Below, one piece after another: positions 52,956-61,994 of a DNA stretch of 64,000 bases; the stretch's first letter is position 1, and each line of letters begins with the position of its first letter. The stretch covers positions 1 through 64,000 of the forward strand of contig PMSU01000091.1 in NCBI GenBank assembly GCA_003168255.1, read 5' to 3'. This DNA is from Actinomycetota bacterium. GTDB taxonomy: Bacteria > Actinomycetota > Actinomycetes > Streptosporangiales > Streptosporangiaceae. Made by a program: the position numbers and the translations under genes. The notes beneath the pieces were generated by a model that was not told where the DNA came from, did not search any database, and was given only the letters and a program-made list of their open reading frames with translations.

Positions 52956-53548
52956 CCGCCGTGGCCGTCTCGGAGCTTGACCTGCGGCAGATCGAGCAGT
53001 TCCTTTACCGCGAGGCGCGCTACGCCGACGAGCACGACTATGACGCGTGGGAAGCGCTGTGGACCGACGACGCGCTGTACTGGGTGCCGGCCGGCGCCGA
53101 CGCGGTCGACCCGACCAGCCAGATGTCGGTCATCTACGACAACCGCAGCCGCATCTCCACCAGGCTGAAGCAGCTGCGAACCGGGAAGCGGCACTCCCAG
53201 TCACCGCCGTCCAGCCTGCGACGGGTTATCTCCAACGTCGAGGTGCTGAGCGGCGAGGTGCTGAGCGGCGAGGTGCTGAGCGGCGAGGTGCTGAGCGGCG
53301 AGGTGCCGGACGGCCAGGTGCCGGGCGGCGAGGTGCCGGGCGTCGAGATGCGGGGCGGCGGGGGAGCGGAGACGATCGTAGGCGCCAACTTCATGCTGGC
53401 GGAGTCCCGTGCCCGCGGCACCGAGATCTGGGCCGGGCGCACGACCTACCGGCTGCGTGTCGTCGACGGGGAAATCCGCCTCGCCTACAAGAAGGTACTG
53501 CTCGTCAACTGCGATCAGCCGTTGCCTACGCTGGCATTCCTGATCTGA
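52952..53548 (+). CDS. Ring-hydroxylating dioxygenase, beta subunit, with repeat insertion
   Basis: 198 aa of the small-subunit/SnoaL-like fold: IEQFLYREARYADEHDYDAW and ALWTDDALYWVPAG at the start, IYDNRSRISTRLKQL in the middle, RTTYRLRVVDGEIRLAYKKV at the end. Between the third and fourth units, where a normal subunit goes straight from RRVISNVEV to the next strand, a 40-residue insert of V-L-S-G-E and V-P-G-G-E pentapeptides has grown from a 15-bp repeat. The insert must loop out if the enzyme is active. Coupled to the alpha subunit gene by a 4-bp overlap (GTGA). Confidence 0.88.
   Translation: MTAVAVSELDLRQIEQFLYREARYADEHDYDAWEALWTDDALYWVPAGADAVDPTSQMSVIYDNRSRISTRLKQLRTGKRHSQSPPSSLRRVISNVEVLSGEVLSGEVLSGEVLSGEVPDGQVPGGEVPGVEMRGGGGAETIVGANFMLAESRARGTEIWAGRTTYRLRVVDGEIRLAYKKVLLVNCDQPLPTLAFLI
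53240..53359. repeat. In-frame 15-bp minisatellite x8
   Basis: Eight units from 53240 in steps of 15. The first four are identical (GAGGTGCTGAGCGGC) and the last four are diverged. It encodes the pentapeptide insert in the dioxygenase beta subunit. Confidence 0.95.
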
Positions 53549-53571
53549 CCAGCCGAGAACGGGAGGACAGC

Positions 53572-53838
53572 GTGTCCGAGGCAGATGACGGCAGCCGCCG
53601 GGCTGGCAAGGTGACCGGGCCAGCCAGCGACCTGGTGGGCAGCGAGTTCGCGGAGGTTGAGGCGAGCGTGGACACCACGGCCAACGGACCGAGGCTGCGC
53701 CTGGAGGACCGCAGGACGGGGCGAGTGCGCTTCCTCGACGCACTCGAGCTGGAGACGATCATCTGGCTGCCCGAAGGACACCTGCAGCTGCTGCTGGATC
53801 CCTCCGCCGACCGGTGGCGTGAGGAACCGGGTCGCTAG
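53572..53838 (+). CDS. Small protein of the dioxygenase operon
   Basis: 88 aa from the GTG at 53572 (GGGAGG 6 bp upstream), 23 bp after the beta subunit. Not assigned. The core EFAEVEASVDTTANGPRLRL, then EDRRTGRVRFLDALELETII and WLPEGHLQLLLDPS look like a compact beta domain. Small third genes like this are found behind ring-hydroxylating dioxygenase subunits in actinomycetes; function unknown. Confidence 0.65.
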   Translation: MSEADDGSRRAGKVTGPASDLVGSEFAEVEASVDTTANGPRLRLEDRRTGRVRFLDALELETIIWLPEGHLQLLLDPSADRWREEPGR

Positions 53839-53912
53839 AAGAGCACGCCAGGTCGCATCGGCAGCCCACACTCATGATTTAATTTAAAATAGATTCTGAA
53901 CGGAGATACCGA

Positions 53913-55325
53913 ATGTCGAGCGACAGGGCAGCCGCCGTGCCAGCCGAAGGGGCCCCGGCGGACCGGGGTGCACCGGCCGTCGCAGGCCCGGCGGACGGTG
54001 GGACATCGGTCGACGTGATACCGGCGGACAGGGCTACAGCGGAGCAGCTCGGCGCTGACCTGTACCGAGCGCTGGCCGAAGGCAACCGTGAACGCCTGGC
54101 TGAGCTGCTGCACCCGCGGTTCGAGGGCCGCACCACCGAGGGACTGCCGCTCGGACTCGGCGGCAGCTACCACGGCGCGGACGCCATGCGCCGCGACTTC
54201 TGGGGACGCATCGCCGAGAGCTTCGCCGCCGCGGCGGCGAAGCCAGCCGAATTCGGCCTGCTGGACGACGGCAGGCTGATGGTGACCGGTCGCTACACCG
54301 GAACCGCGAGGGACGGCGGGGGAGTGCTTGATGCCGAATTCGTGCACCTGCTGTCCTTCGCCGACGGCCAGATTTCGGGGCTGGTCCAGCTGACCGACAG
54401 CGAGCGCTGGCACCGCGCACTCGAAGACTCCGGCGCCCGGGCGGTCAGTGATCCCGCCGCCCGCGCGGTCGGTGATTCCGGCGGCCGCGCGCCCGATGAC
54501 TCCCGCGGCCGTGCGCCCGGCAACTCCCGCGGCCGGGAGCTCTCGGTTCTCGAGTTCTCCGTCCGCGATGGCCTGGGCGTGCTGCGGCTGAACCGGCCGG
54601 GCTCCCGCAACGCGATCAACGGGGCCTTCGTCGAAGATCTGCACGAGGTGGCTCAGCGCTGCGCGGCCCGCTCGGACCTGCGGGCGCTGTTGATCGCCGG
54701 CAACGGCCCGTCCTTCACGGTCGGCGGCGACATCAACGTTTTCGCGCAGGCCGGGCCGGGCGAGCTACCTGGGGACCTGCGGCGGATGACCACGATGTAC
54801 CACGAGGCGCTGCTCATGCTGCGTGATCTCGACGCGCCGGTTGTCGCCGCGGTGCACGGCGCCGTGGCGGGCGGCGGGCTCGGGCTGCTCTACATCGCGG
54901 ACATCGCGCTCGCCGCGGAGGGCACCAAGTTCGCTACCGGGTTCGCGCCGCTTGGCCTGTCGGGTGACGGGGCGGGCTCGTGGTTCCTGCCCCGCCTGGT
55001 CGGGCCGCGCCGTGCCGCCGAGCTGTACTTCGAGCAGCGGGTGCTGGACGCGCGCGAGGCCGCTGAGTGGGGGCTGGTGAACCGGGTCGTGGCGGCCGAC
55101 GTGCTCGATGCCGAGGCAACAGCCATCGCGCGGCGGCTCGCGGCAGGTCCGACCCGCGCGTATGGCGAGATCAGGAAGCTGCTGCGGCAGTCGTGGTCGC
55201 AGACGCTGGCAGACCAGATGAGGGCGGAGACCAACGCACTGGCCCGGACCGCCGCCACGCAGGATGCCGATCACGCCATCACCAGCTTCCTTGGCAAGTC
55301 CGCACCCACCTTCCAGGGGCGGTGA
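53913..55325 (+). CDS. SnoaL-like domain fused to enoyl-CoA hydratase
   Basis: 470 aa. Residues about 42-170 are a SnoaL/NTF2-like domain (LGADLYRALAEGNRERLAEL, GSYHGADAMRRDFWGRI, FVHLLSFADGQISGLVQLTD). Residues about 212-468 are a crotonase (LGVLRLNRPGSRNAINGAF, GNGPSFTVGGDINVF, HGAVAGGGLGLLYIADI). They are joined by a linker made of 8-residue repeats. The first 40 residues are Ala/Pro-rich. In other pathways the two folds are separate; the fusion could channel a ring-cleavage or hydration product. The catalytic Glu pair of hydratase is not obvious. Confidence 0.85.
   Translation: MSSDRAAAVPAEGAPADRGAPAVAGPADGGTSVDVIPADRATAEQLGADLYRALAEGNRERLAELLHPRFEGRTTEGLPLGLGGSYHGADAMRRDFWGRIAESFAAAAAKPAEFGLLDDGRLMVTGRYTGTARDGGGVLDAEFVHLLSFADGQISGLVQLTDSERWHRALEDSGARAVSDPAARAVGDSGGRAPDDSRGRAPGNSRGRELSVLEFSVRDGLGVLRLNRPGSRNAINGAFVEDLHEVAQRCAARSDLRALLIAGNGPSFTVGGDINVFAQAGPGELPGDLRRMTTMYHEALLMLRDLDAPVVAAVHGAVAGGGLGLLYIADIALAAEGTKFATGFAPLGLSGDGAGSWFLPRLVGPRRAAELYFEQRVLDAREAAEWGLVNRVVAADVLDAEATAIARRLAAGPTRAYGEIRKLLRQSWSQTLADQMRAETNALARTAATQDADHAITSFLGKSAPTFQGR
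54426..54539. repeat. In-frame 24-bp repeat, about 4.7 copies
   Basis: Units start at 54426, 54450, 54474, 54498 and 54522 and encode DSGARAVS, DPAARAVG, DSGGRAPD, DSRGRAPG and NSRGRE, the linker between the SnoaL-like and crotonase domains. Confidence 0.85.
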
Positions 55326-55389
55326 GATGGCAGTTCCAGGGGCGGTGAGATGGCAGTTCCAGAGGCGGTGAGATGGCAGTTCCAGGGGC
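55321..55389. repeat. 23-bp tandem repeat x3 at a stop/start junction
   Basis: Units 55321-55343, 55344-55366 and 55367-55389, one mismatch in the second. Each carries a TGA and an ATG (GGTGAGATGGCA). The first TGA ends the fusion gene and the third ATG starts the acyl-CoA dehydrogenase, so the junction itself has been triplicated. Confidence 0.95.
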
Positions 55390-56557
55390 GGTAACGACGA
55401 CAGGTCTGGTCGTCGACGGCGACGAGCACCGGCTGATCCGGGATTCCGCCGCCAAGATCGCGGAGAAATACGGCCACCAGTATTACGCCGAGCGCTCGCG
55501 CAGCGGCGAGAACATCGGCGAGCTGTGGGCCGAGCTCGGCGAGTCCGGCCTGCTCGGCGTGCACCTGCCGGAGGAGTTCGGCGGCGGTGGCGCGGGCCTG
55601 TCGGAGCTGGTCGTGGTGCTGGAGGAACTCGCGGCGCACGGCATGCCGCTGCTCATTGCGGTCATTTCGCCGGCCATCTGCGGCTCGATCCTGGCGGCGC
55701 ACGGCTCGCCGGAGATGAAACGCGACTGGCTGCCCGGCATCGCCGCCGGAACCCGGAAGATGGCCTTCGCGCTGACCGAGCCGGACGCCGGATCCAACAG
55801 CCATAACGTCAGCACGACCGCCCGCGAGGACGGCGATGGCTGGATCATCTCCGGCGGCAAGTACTACATCTCTGCCGCCGACGAGTGCGAGGCGCTGCTG
55901 CTCGTGGCCCGCGACGGCGGCCATGCGGCCGGCGGGCGCAGCCCGCTGTCCCTGTTCGTGGTGCCGGTCGACGCCCCGGGCCTGACGCTACAGCCGATCG
56001 AGACCGCGCTCATCTCTCCCGACAAGCAGTTCACCGTCTTCCTGGACGACGTCAGGGTCGGCCCGCAGTCCCTGATCGGAGTGAGGGGCAAGGGACTGCG
56101 GCAGGTCTTCGCCGGGCTCAATCCCGAACGGGTGCTGGCCGCGGCGCTGTGCAATGGCGTCGGCCGCTACGCGGTGGCCAAGGCCGCCGACTATGCCAGG
56201 CAGCGCCAGGTCTGGTCTGCGCCCATCGGCGCGCACCAGGGAGTCGCGCATCCGCTCGCGGAGGCGCATATCGGGGTGGAGCTCGCCAGGCTGGCCACGG
56301 CCAGGGCCGCCGAGCTATTCGACGCCGGGCAGGATGCCGCGCAGGCGTCGAACATCGCGAAGTTCAGCGCGGCCGAAGCTTCGCTGAAGGCACTGGACCA
56401 GGCAATCCAGACGCACGGCGGCAATGGCCTGGCGCTCGAGTACGGCCTCGCCGACCTGTGGTTCGTCACCCGGCTGATGCGCACCGCGCCGGTCAGCCGG
56501 GAGATGGTGCTCAACTACGTCGCGCAGCACAGCCTGGGGCTTCCGCAGTCGTATTAG
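55373..56557 (+). CDS. Acyl-CoA dehydrogenase
   Basis: 394 aa, typical length. N-terminal domain [17 protein letters not shown] and [19 protein letters not shown], middle domain [20 protein letters not shown], and C-terminal [20 protein letters not shown] with [22 protein letters not shown]-dependent alpha,beta-desaturation of an acyl-CoA. The catalytic base is not assigned. The ATG at 55373 is in the third copy of a 23-bp repeat; ATGs in the other copies are out of frame. The SDR gene follows after 26 bp. Confidence 0.88.
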   Translation: MAVPGAVTTTGLVVDGDEHRLIRDSAAKIAEKYGHQYYAERSRSGENIGELWAELGESGLLGVHLPEEFGGGGAGLSELVVVLEELAAHGMPLLIAVISPAICGSILAAHGSPEMKRDWLPGIAAGTRKMAFALTEPDAGSNSHNVSTTAREDGDGWIISGGKYYISAADECEALLLVARDGGHAAGGRSPLSLFVVPVDAPGLTLQPIETALISPDKQFTVFLDDVRVGPQSLIGVRGKGLRQVFAGLNPERVLAAALCNGVGRYAVAKAADYARQRQVWSAPIGAHQGVAHPLAEAHIGVELARLATARAAELFDAGQDAAQASNIAKFSAAEASLKALDQAIQTHGGNGLALEYGLADLWFVTRLMRTAPVSREMVLNYVAQHSLGLPQSY

Positions 56558-56583
56558 GCCGCCACCGTTCGGAGGAAAAGATC

Positions 56584-57343
56584 ATGTCGGGAGTACAGGA
56601 TCGGGTCATTATCGTCACCGGCGCCGGCGGCGGGCTCGGACGGGAGTACGCGTTGCTGCTCGCGCGCTCCGGGGCGCGGGTGGTCGTCAACGACCTGGGC
56701 GGGGCCCGCGACGGATCGGGCTCGGGCAGTGTGATGGCCGATGCCGTGGTCGAGGAGATCTGGGGCCGCGGGCGGCGAGGCGGTGCCGAATTATGACAGC
56801 GTGGCGACCCGCGAGGGCGCGGCCGCGATCGTGGCGACCGCGGTCGAGGCGTTCGGCGCCGTGCACGGGCTGGTGAACAACGCGGGCATCCTGCGGGACA
56901 GGGCCTTCCACAAGATGAGCCCGCAGGACTGGGATGCCGTGCTGGCGGTGCACCTGAACGGCGCCTTCCACGTCACCAGGCAGGCGTGGCCGCATTTCCG
57001 CGAGCAGCATTACGGCCGGGTGGTGATGGCCACCTCGACCAGCGGCCTGTACGGCAACTTCGGCCAGGCCAACTACGGCTCGGCGAAGTCCGGTCTGGTC
57101 GACCTGCTGGCGCAGCTCCCGCCGGCGCAGGTCGCGCCCGTAGTGGGCTACCTGCTGACCGACGAGTGCACCGACAGCGGCACGGTGCTGGTGGCCGGCG
57201 GCGGGAACGTCCACCGCGTAGCGCTTTACCAGTCCAAGGGCGTGACGTTCGGCGAGACCCCCACGATCGGCCAAGTCGCCGAACGGTGGAGCGAGATCAC
57301 CGACCTGGACGGGTCCGTTCCCGGCGTTAACCCGGTCGGCTGA
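56584..57343 (+). pseudogene. SDR (3-hydroxyacyl-CoA dehydrogenase type), frameshifted and deleted
   Basis: Two pieces in different frames. The first (from the ATG at 56584, GGAGG upstream) has the NAD-binding [20 protein letters not shown] and [13 protein letters not shown]. At 56761-56766 (CTGGGGCC) one extra G shifts the frame: dropping it gives [20 protein letters not shown], a normal continuation. The second piece holds LVNNAGILRDRAFHKM and the active-site YGSAKSG, but then jumps from SGLV to DLLAQLPPAQVAPVVGYL, missing about 35 residues that include the substrate loop. A single-base difference could be a sequencing error; the deletion could not. Confidence 0.8.
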
Positions 57344-57355
57344 AGGGCTCTGGCA

Positions 57356-58663
57356 ATGACGGACAGCTTCGACGCCATCGTGATCGGGGCCGGCGCGGGC
57401 GGCCTGCTCACCGCCGCGCGGCTGACGCATCGCGGCTACCGCACGCTGGTGGTCGAGCGGCTCGAGCACGTCGGCGGCCGGGCCTCCACCCGGGACTTCG
57501 ACGGCTTCAAGGTCAACAACGGCGCGATCGTGATCGAGGTCGAGGGCATCACGCAGCAGACATTCGAGGAGGTCGGCGCGGAGTTCAACGTGCGGCGGCC
57601 GGCCCCGCCGATCCTGTACCGGGTCGGCGGCAAGGACGTTGACGTGACCGGCGGCGGGTGGGGATTCCTGCTCTCGAAGCTGACCCGCCAGGGCGCCAAG
57701 CTGGTCGGCGGGCTTGCCGCGGCCCGCACCGACGACGGCCTGCCGCAGGAGCAGCTGTCCACGGCGGACTGGGTGGCGAAGTACACCAAGAACGAGTCCG
57801 TGCACGGGATCTTCCGCAACATGTGCGGATCGGTTTTCGCGGTCGGCTCCGAAGAGCTGCCGGCCAAGGTGTTCCTCACCTACTTCACCCGCAAGAGCGC
57901 GTTCAAGAAGTTTGGCTTCTGCCCGGCGGGGACGATCGGCATCTGGCGCTCGCTGGCCGAGATGATCACGGCCGGCGGCGGTGCGGTATGGCTGTCCAGC
58001 GAGGTCCGTTCGCTGACGGTGGCAGACGGGCGGGTGAGCGGTGCGGTGATCGAGCGGGACGGCGAGACCGTCGACGTCGGCGCCCGGATCGCGGTAAGCG
58101 ATGTCGGGCCGGCCGCGACGGTGCGGCTTGTCGGCGAGCAGCACCTCCCGGCCGACTACCTGGATGCGGTCAGCCGCGGCGACCGCCCGTGCGCGATGAT
58201 CTCGGTGAACTTCGCGTCCAGGCAGCGGCTGATCGATGCCCCCGGGATGCTCAGCTTCGCCAAGACCCGCAGGCTCTGCTACGTCGCGAACTTCACCGAC
58301 ACCTGCCCGGAGATGGCGCCGGAGGGCTGGCACCTCTACGTAGGCACGTCCGTGCCCAAGCCCGCGGTGGGCTCCTTCGACGCCGCGGCGGAGACCGAGT
58401 TCCTGATGGCCGACCTGCGGGACGAGATCGCCGGCTTCGACGGGGCTCGCATCCTGTCGACCGTGGTCACCAGGGACGACTGGCCGCCGCAGCGCGCGGT
58501 GGCCGGGTTCGACCTGCCGAACGTGACGCCGATCGCCAACCTGTGGAACGTCGGCGACGGGGTCAAGGAATACGCCAACGGCGGGACCACGGCCTGCGCG
58601 GAGACGGCGAAGCTGGTCGTTGACCAGATCGTGGCGCGTTACCCGGCCGGAGTCACCCGCTGA
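57356..58663 (+). CDS. FAD-dependent oxidoreductase of the phytoene desaturase/amine oxidase type
   Basis: 435 aa. Dinucleotide-binding start AIVIGAGAGGLLTAARLTHRG then VVERLEHVGGRAST, and the FAD C-terminal block IANLWNVGDGVKEYANGG. The middle is CrtI-like (FRNMCGSVFAVGSEELPAK, GGGAVWLSSEVRSLTVADG). Such enzymes in catabolic clusters are predicted flavin dehydrogenases of ring or side chain; substrate unknown. Starts 12 bp after the SDR stop and overlaps the tetR gene tail-to-tail by 25 bp. Confidence 0.85.
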   Translation: MTDSFDAIVIGAGAGGLLTAARLTHRGYRTLVVERLEHVGGRASTRDFDGFKVNNGAIVIEVEGITQQTFEEVGAEFNVRRPAPPILYRVGGKDVDVTGGGWGFLLSKLTRQGAKLVGGLAAARTDDGLPQEQLSTADWVAKYTKNESVHGIFRNMCGSVFAVGSEELPAKVFLTYFTRKSAFKKFGFCPAGTIGIWRSLAEMITAGGGAVWLSSEVRSLTVADGRVSGAVIERDGETVDVGARIAVSDVGPAATVRLVGEQHLPADYLDAVSRGDRPCAMISVNFASRQRLIDAPGMLSFAKTRRLCYVANFTDTCPEMAPEGWHLYVGTSVPKPAVGSFDAAAETEFLMADLRDEIAGFDGARILSTVVTRDDWPPQRAVAGFDLPNVTPIANLWNVGDGVKEYANGGTTACAETAKLVVDQIVARYPAGVTR

Positions 58664-59340
58664 CCGGTGCGGCGCGGCTTACGCGGCGCCGACTGTGCCT
58701 CGTCCGTGGTCTGCGGGGTGCCCAGGCCGTGCCGCACCAGGGACTGGGCCGTGCGGACGACGGTGTCCAGTGAGCCACGGCGAGGGTTCCACCATTCGGC
58801 CGCCCAGTTCAGCGCGCCGAGGATCAGCATCCGGGCCACCGCGGGATCGATGTCCGAACGCAGCAGCCCGGCGTTGCCCGCATCCTGCACGAGCTTGCGC
58901 CAGACGTCGCCGTACTTCGACGCCTCAGCGGAATAGCGGATGCGGATGTTCTCCGGGATCTGCCCGGCATTGCGGATCGCCGCGGTCGTGTAGTCGGAGA
59001 TCTCCAGCTCGTACCGCAGGTGCGCCTCCACCGCGGCGTCGATGCGGCCCAGCGGATCGGTGTCGGCCGGCAGCGCGGCGAGTACCTGGTCGATGTGATC
59101 GTGCATGTGGGCAATCCCGGTCCACATGACCTCTTCGATCAGGTCGTCCCTGGAGGGGAAGTAGTAGTAGATCGCGGGAGCCTGGAGTTCCGCGTGGTCG
59201 GCGACGTCGGTGAGCCGGGTGCCGGCATAGCCCTTCCTGCTGAGCACGTGCGCCGCGGCGTTCAGTATCCGCTCTCTGGTGCGCGCGGACTTCGAGCCGT
59301 TGTCGTCCCGCGAGGGCTCGTCGGCAGGTTTTCTAGGCAC
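58639..59340 (-). CDS. TetR/AcrR family transcriptional regulator
   Basis: 233 aa. The N-terminal HTH (about 17-62) reads TRERILNAAAHVLSRKGYAG, then TRLTDVADHAELQAPAIYYY and FPSRDDLIEEV. The ligand domain is helical and of normal size, with a basic C-terminal tail. Probably the local repressor of the catabolic island: it is convergent with the CrtI-like gene and divergent from the thiolase gene, with a perfect palindrome between them. Confidence 0.88.
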   Translation of the reverse strand: MPRKPADEPSRDDNGSKSARTRERILNAAAHVLSRKGYAGTRLTDVADHAELQAPAIYYYFPSRDDLIEEVMWTGIAHMHDHIDQVLAALPADTDPLGRIDAAVEAHLRYELEISDYTTAAIRNAGQIPENIRIRYSAEASKYGDVWRKLVQDAGNAGLLRSDIDPAVARMLILGALNWAAEWWNPRRGSLDTVVRTAQSLVRHGLGTPQTTDEAQSAPRKPRRTGQRVTPAG

Positions 59341-59491
59341 GCTTCAATTATAGGCGCAAGGATTCAGATGGCCCGCCATACCCAGGAGGGTTTGGTGCCG
59401 GCGTACTCACCGCCACCCTGATTCATCGGCCCGGACTGCGCGTCGGCGCCCGTGCTGCATCCTCGTACCGTCATATTGACCGATTCGCTGA

Positions 59492-59507
59492 TAGAAATTA
59501 TTCTATA
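59492..59507. promoter_or_regulatory. Probable TetR operator
   Basis: ATAGAA-ATTA-TTCTAT is a perfect 16-bp palindrome 49-64 bp upstream of the thiolase ATG, in the tetR-thiolase intergenic region, within an AT-rich promoter stretch (59485-59525). Its TTATTCTA core recurs at 51597-51604 before the dioxygenase operon. Confidence 0.6.
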
Positions 59508-59555
59508 TTCAATTAATTTTTTACGCCGAACGCACAGTGAGAGAGTGGACACCCC

Positions 59556-60707
59556 ATGGGCGAGGCATACATCGTTGACGCCGTCCGGGCACCGGTCGGC
59601 CGCCGTAACGGCAGCCTGGCCGGCGTGCACCCGGCCGATCTCGGCGCGCATCCGATCAGGGCGCTGGTGGACCGCACCGACATCGACCCGGGCGCCGTCG
59701 AGGACGTCATCTACGGCTGCCTCGACACCATCGGCGCGCAGGCGGGTGACATCGCCCGCACCGCGGCGCTCGTGGCCGGCCTGCCGGAGCACGTGCCGGG
59801 CGTGACGGTGGACCGGCAGTGCGGGTCCAGCCAGCAGGCGGTCACCTTCGCCGCGCAGGCCGTGATGGCAGGCACCGCGGACCTGGTGATCGCCGGCGGC
59901 GTGCAGAACATGAGCCAGTACCCGATCCTGAGTTCATTCAGCGCCGGGGAGCCGTTCGGCGCGACCGACCCGTGGAGCGGCAGCCAGGGATGGCGCGCCC
60001 GCTACGGCGACGCCGAGATCTCCCAGTTCACCGGCGCCGAGATGATCGCCGAGAAGTGGGCTATCAGCAGGCGCGACATGGAGGAGTTCTCCTACGAGAG
60101 CCATCAGCGCGCGTTGCGGGCCATCGCCGAGGGCCGCTTCGACAACGAGATCGTCCCCCTTGGCGACTTCACCGCCGACGAGGGCCCGCGCGCCGACACC
60201 TCGCTGGAGAAGATGGCCGGGCTGAAGACCCTTATACCGGGCGGCAGGCTGACCGCCGCGGTGTCCAGCCAGATCTCCGACGGCGCCGCCGCGCTGCTGA
60301 TCGCTTCCGAGCAGGCGGTCCGCACCCACGGGCTCACGCCGCGCGCCCGGATTCACCACGTCAGCGCGCGCGGCGCCGACCCGCTCTGGGTGCTCACCGC
60401 GCCGATCCCGGCCACCGACTACGCGCTGGCGAAGACCGGCCTGGCCATTGGCGACATCGACGTGGTGGAGATCAACGAGGCTTTCGCCAGCGTCGTGCAG
60501 GCCTGGCTCAAGGAGACCGGGGCCGATCCGGCCAAGGTCAACCCCAACGGCGGCGCGATCGCGCTCGGCCACCCGCTGGGCGCCTCCGGCGCGCGGCTGA
60601 TGACGACTCTGCTGAACGAACTGGAGCGCACCGGCGGTCGCTACGGCCTACAGACCATGTGCGAGGGCGGCGGCCAGGCCAACGTCACGATCATCGAGCG
60701 CCTCTGA
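59556..60707 (+). CDS. Thiolase (acetyl-CoA C-acyltransferase)
   Basis: 383 aa. Nucleophile Cys89 in [31 protein letters not shown] with the catalytic His, and the second Cys in [11 protein letters not shown]. These are the three parts of a degradative or biosynthetic thiolase; in this context it probably cleaves a 3-oxoacyl-CoA. It is under the palindromic operator and forms a single-gene plus-strand unit, convergent with two acyl-CoA dehydrogenase genes. Confidence 0.92.
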   Translation: MGEAYIVDAVRAPVGRRNGSLAGVHPADLGAHPIRALVDRTDIDPGAVEDVIYGCLDTIGAQAGDIARTAALVAGLPEHVPGVTVDRQCGSSQQAVTFAAQAVMAGTADLVIAGGVQNMSQYPILSSFSAGEPFGATDPWSGSQGWRARYGDAEISQFTGAEMIAEKWAISRRDMEEFSYESHQRALRAIAEGRFDNEIVPLGDFTADEGPRADTSLEKMAGLKTLIPGGRLTAAVSSQISDGAAALLIASEQAVRTHGLTPRARIHHVSARGADPLWVLTAPIPATDYALAKTGLAIGDIDVVEINEAFASVVQAWLKETGADPAKVNPNGGAIALGHPLGASGARLMTTLLNELERTGGRYGLQTMCEGGGQANVTIIERL

Positions 60708-60760
60708 CCGGGGGTCGGCGCCGGCCCCGGCGCTGGCCCCAGCGCTGGCCCCGGGTTCCG

Positions 60761-61966
60761 TCAGGGGGAACGGCGGAGCTCGCGGAAGGGGGTATCCCGG
60801 TCCGGCTGCGGCTCGCGGGGGAGCCCGAGTACCCGCTCGCCGAGGATGGTGCGCTGGATGTTGTCGGTGCCGCCGGCGATCGACAGCGACGGCGCGTAGA
60901 GCTCGCCGTAGGCCCACAGGCTGCCGTCGGGCTCAGTCGGATCCCAGGCGATGGCGTCCAGGCCGGCTACGTCCAGGGCGAGCGCGGCGACCTGCCTGGC
61001 GACGCGGCCCGCGGCCAGCTTGCCGATCGACGCGAACGAGCCAGGCTCGTCGCCTGCCGCCACCTGCGCCGCGATGCGCTCGGCGAACAGGTCGGCTCCG
61101 CGCTGCGCGACGTATGCCTGCGCGAGCCGCATCCGGATGACCGGGTCGTCCTGTCGGCCGCGGTTGCGGATCAGCTCGGTGACGGCCGCCAGCGTCACCG
61201 GCGAGCTGATCGGGCCGCCGGCCAGTGCCGCCCGCTCGTTCATCAGCATCAGGGTCGCGGCCCGCCAGCCGTTGCCCGGGGCGCCGACCAGGTTCTGCGC
61301 GGGGATCGCCACGTCGTCGAAGAAGACCTCGTTGAACTCCTGGTCGCCGGTGGCCTGCCTGAGCGGCCGGATCGTGATGCCGGCCGAGCGCATATCGGCG
61401 ACGAACATGGTGATGCCGAGGTGCTTGCGCACGCTGGCATCGGTGCGCGCCAGCAGCAGCCCGAAGTCGCTGTGCTGGGCGTAGGTTGTCCAGACCTTCT
61501 GCCCGCTGACCACCCACCCGTCGCCATCGGCGACCGCGGCGGTGGCCAGCGACGCCAGGTCCGAGCCCGCGCCAGGCTCGGAGAACAACTGGCACCACAC
61601 CTCGTCGCCGCGCAGCATCGGCCTGATGTACCGGCGTTTCTGCTGATCGGTGCCCAGCGCGAGCAGCACCGGCGCGCACATGCCAAGCCCGATGGTGAAC
61701 ACGTCGCCGAAGGTCTCATGCCCCCGCGCCGCCTGCTCGAACGCCCGCTGGAACTCCGCGCCCAGGCCGAGCCCGCCGTACTGTCTCGGCCAGGTGATGC
61801 CGGCCAGGCCGGCGTCATGCAGGCCGCGCTGGTACTTCCTGGCCGCGGCCACGTGAGCTGCGGGATCCAGCGATCGGCTCAGCGACATGTTCGCAGGACG
61901 GCCGTGCTCCGCGAACCAGGCGTCCGCGGTCCGGCCGAACACTGCCAGGCTGGGGCGGTCGTCCAC
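60761..61966 (-). CDS. Acyl-CoA dehydrogenase (heteromeric-type subunit A)
   Basis: 401 aa from the GTG at 61966, which has CGGAGG 8 bp upstream; a frame to 62065 is also open but poorer. YQRGLHDAGLAGITWPRQYGG, QLFSEPGAGSDLASLAT (FAD), VWTTYAQHSDFGLLLARTD and the C-terminal PSLSIAGGTDNIQRTILGERVLGLP are conserved. This resembles the FadE partners that work as alpha2beta2 complexes in steroid side-chain degradation. Its coding start lies 28 bp after the end of its partner gene. Confidence 0.88.
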   Translation of the reverse strand: MDDRPSLAVFGRTADAWFAEHGRPANMSLSRSLDPAAHVAAARKYQRGLHDAGLAGITWPRQYGGLGLGAEFQRAFEQAARGHETFGDVFTIGLGMCAPVLLALGTDQQKRRYIRPMLRGDEVWCQLFSEPGAGSDLASLATAAVADGDGWVVSGQKVWTTYAQHSDFGLLLARTDASVRKHLGITMFVADMRSAGITIRPLRQATGDQEFNEVFFDDVAIPAQNLVGAPGNGWRAATLMLMNERAALAGGPISSPVTLAAVTELIRNRGRQDDPVIRMRLAQAYVAQRGADLFAERIAAQVAAGDEPGSFASIGKLAAGRVARQVAALALDVAGLDAIAWDPTEPDGSLWAYGELYAPSLSIAGGTDNIQRTILGERVLGLPREPQPDRDTPFRELRRSP

Positions 61967-61994
61967 GATGCCTTCCTCCGGCCGGCCGCCGGTG

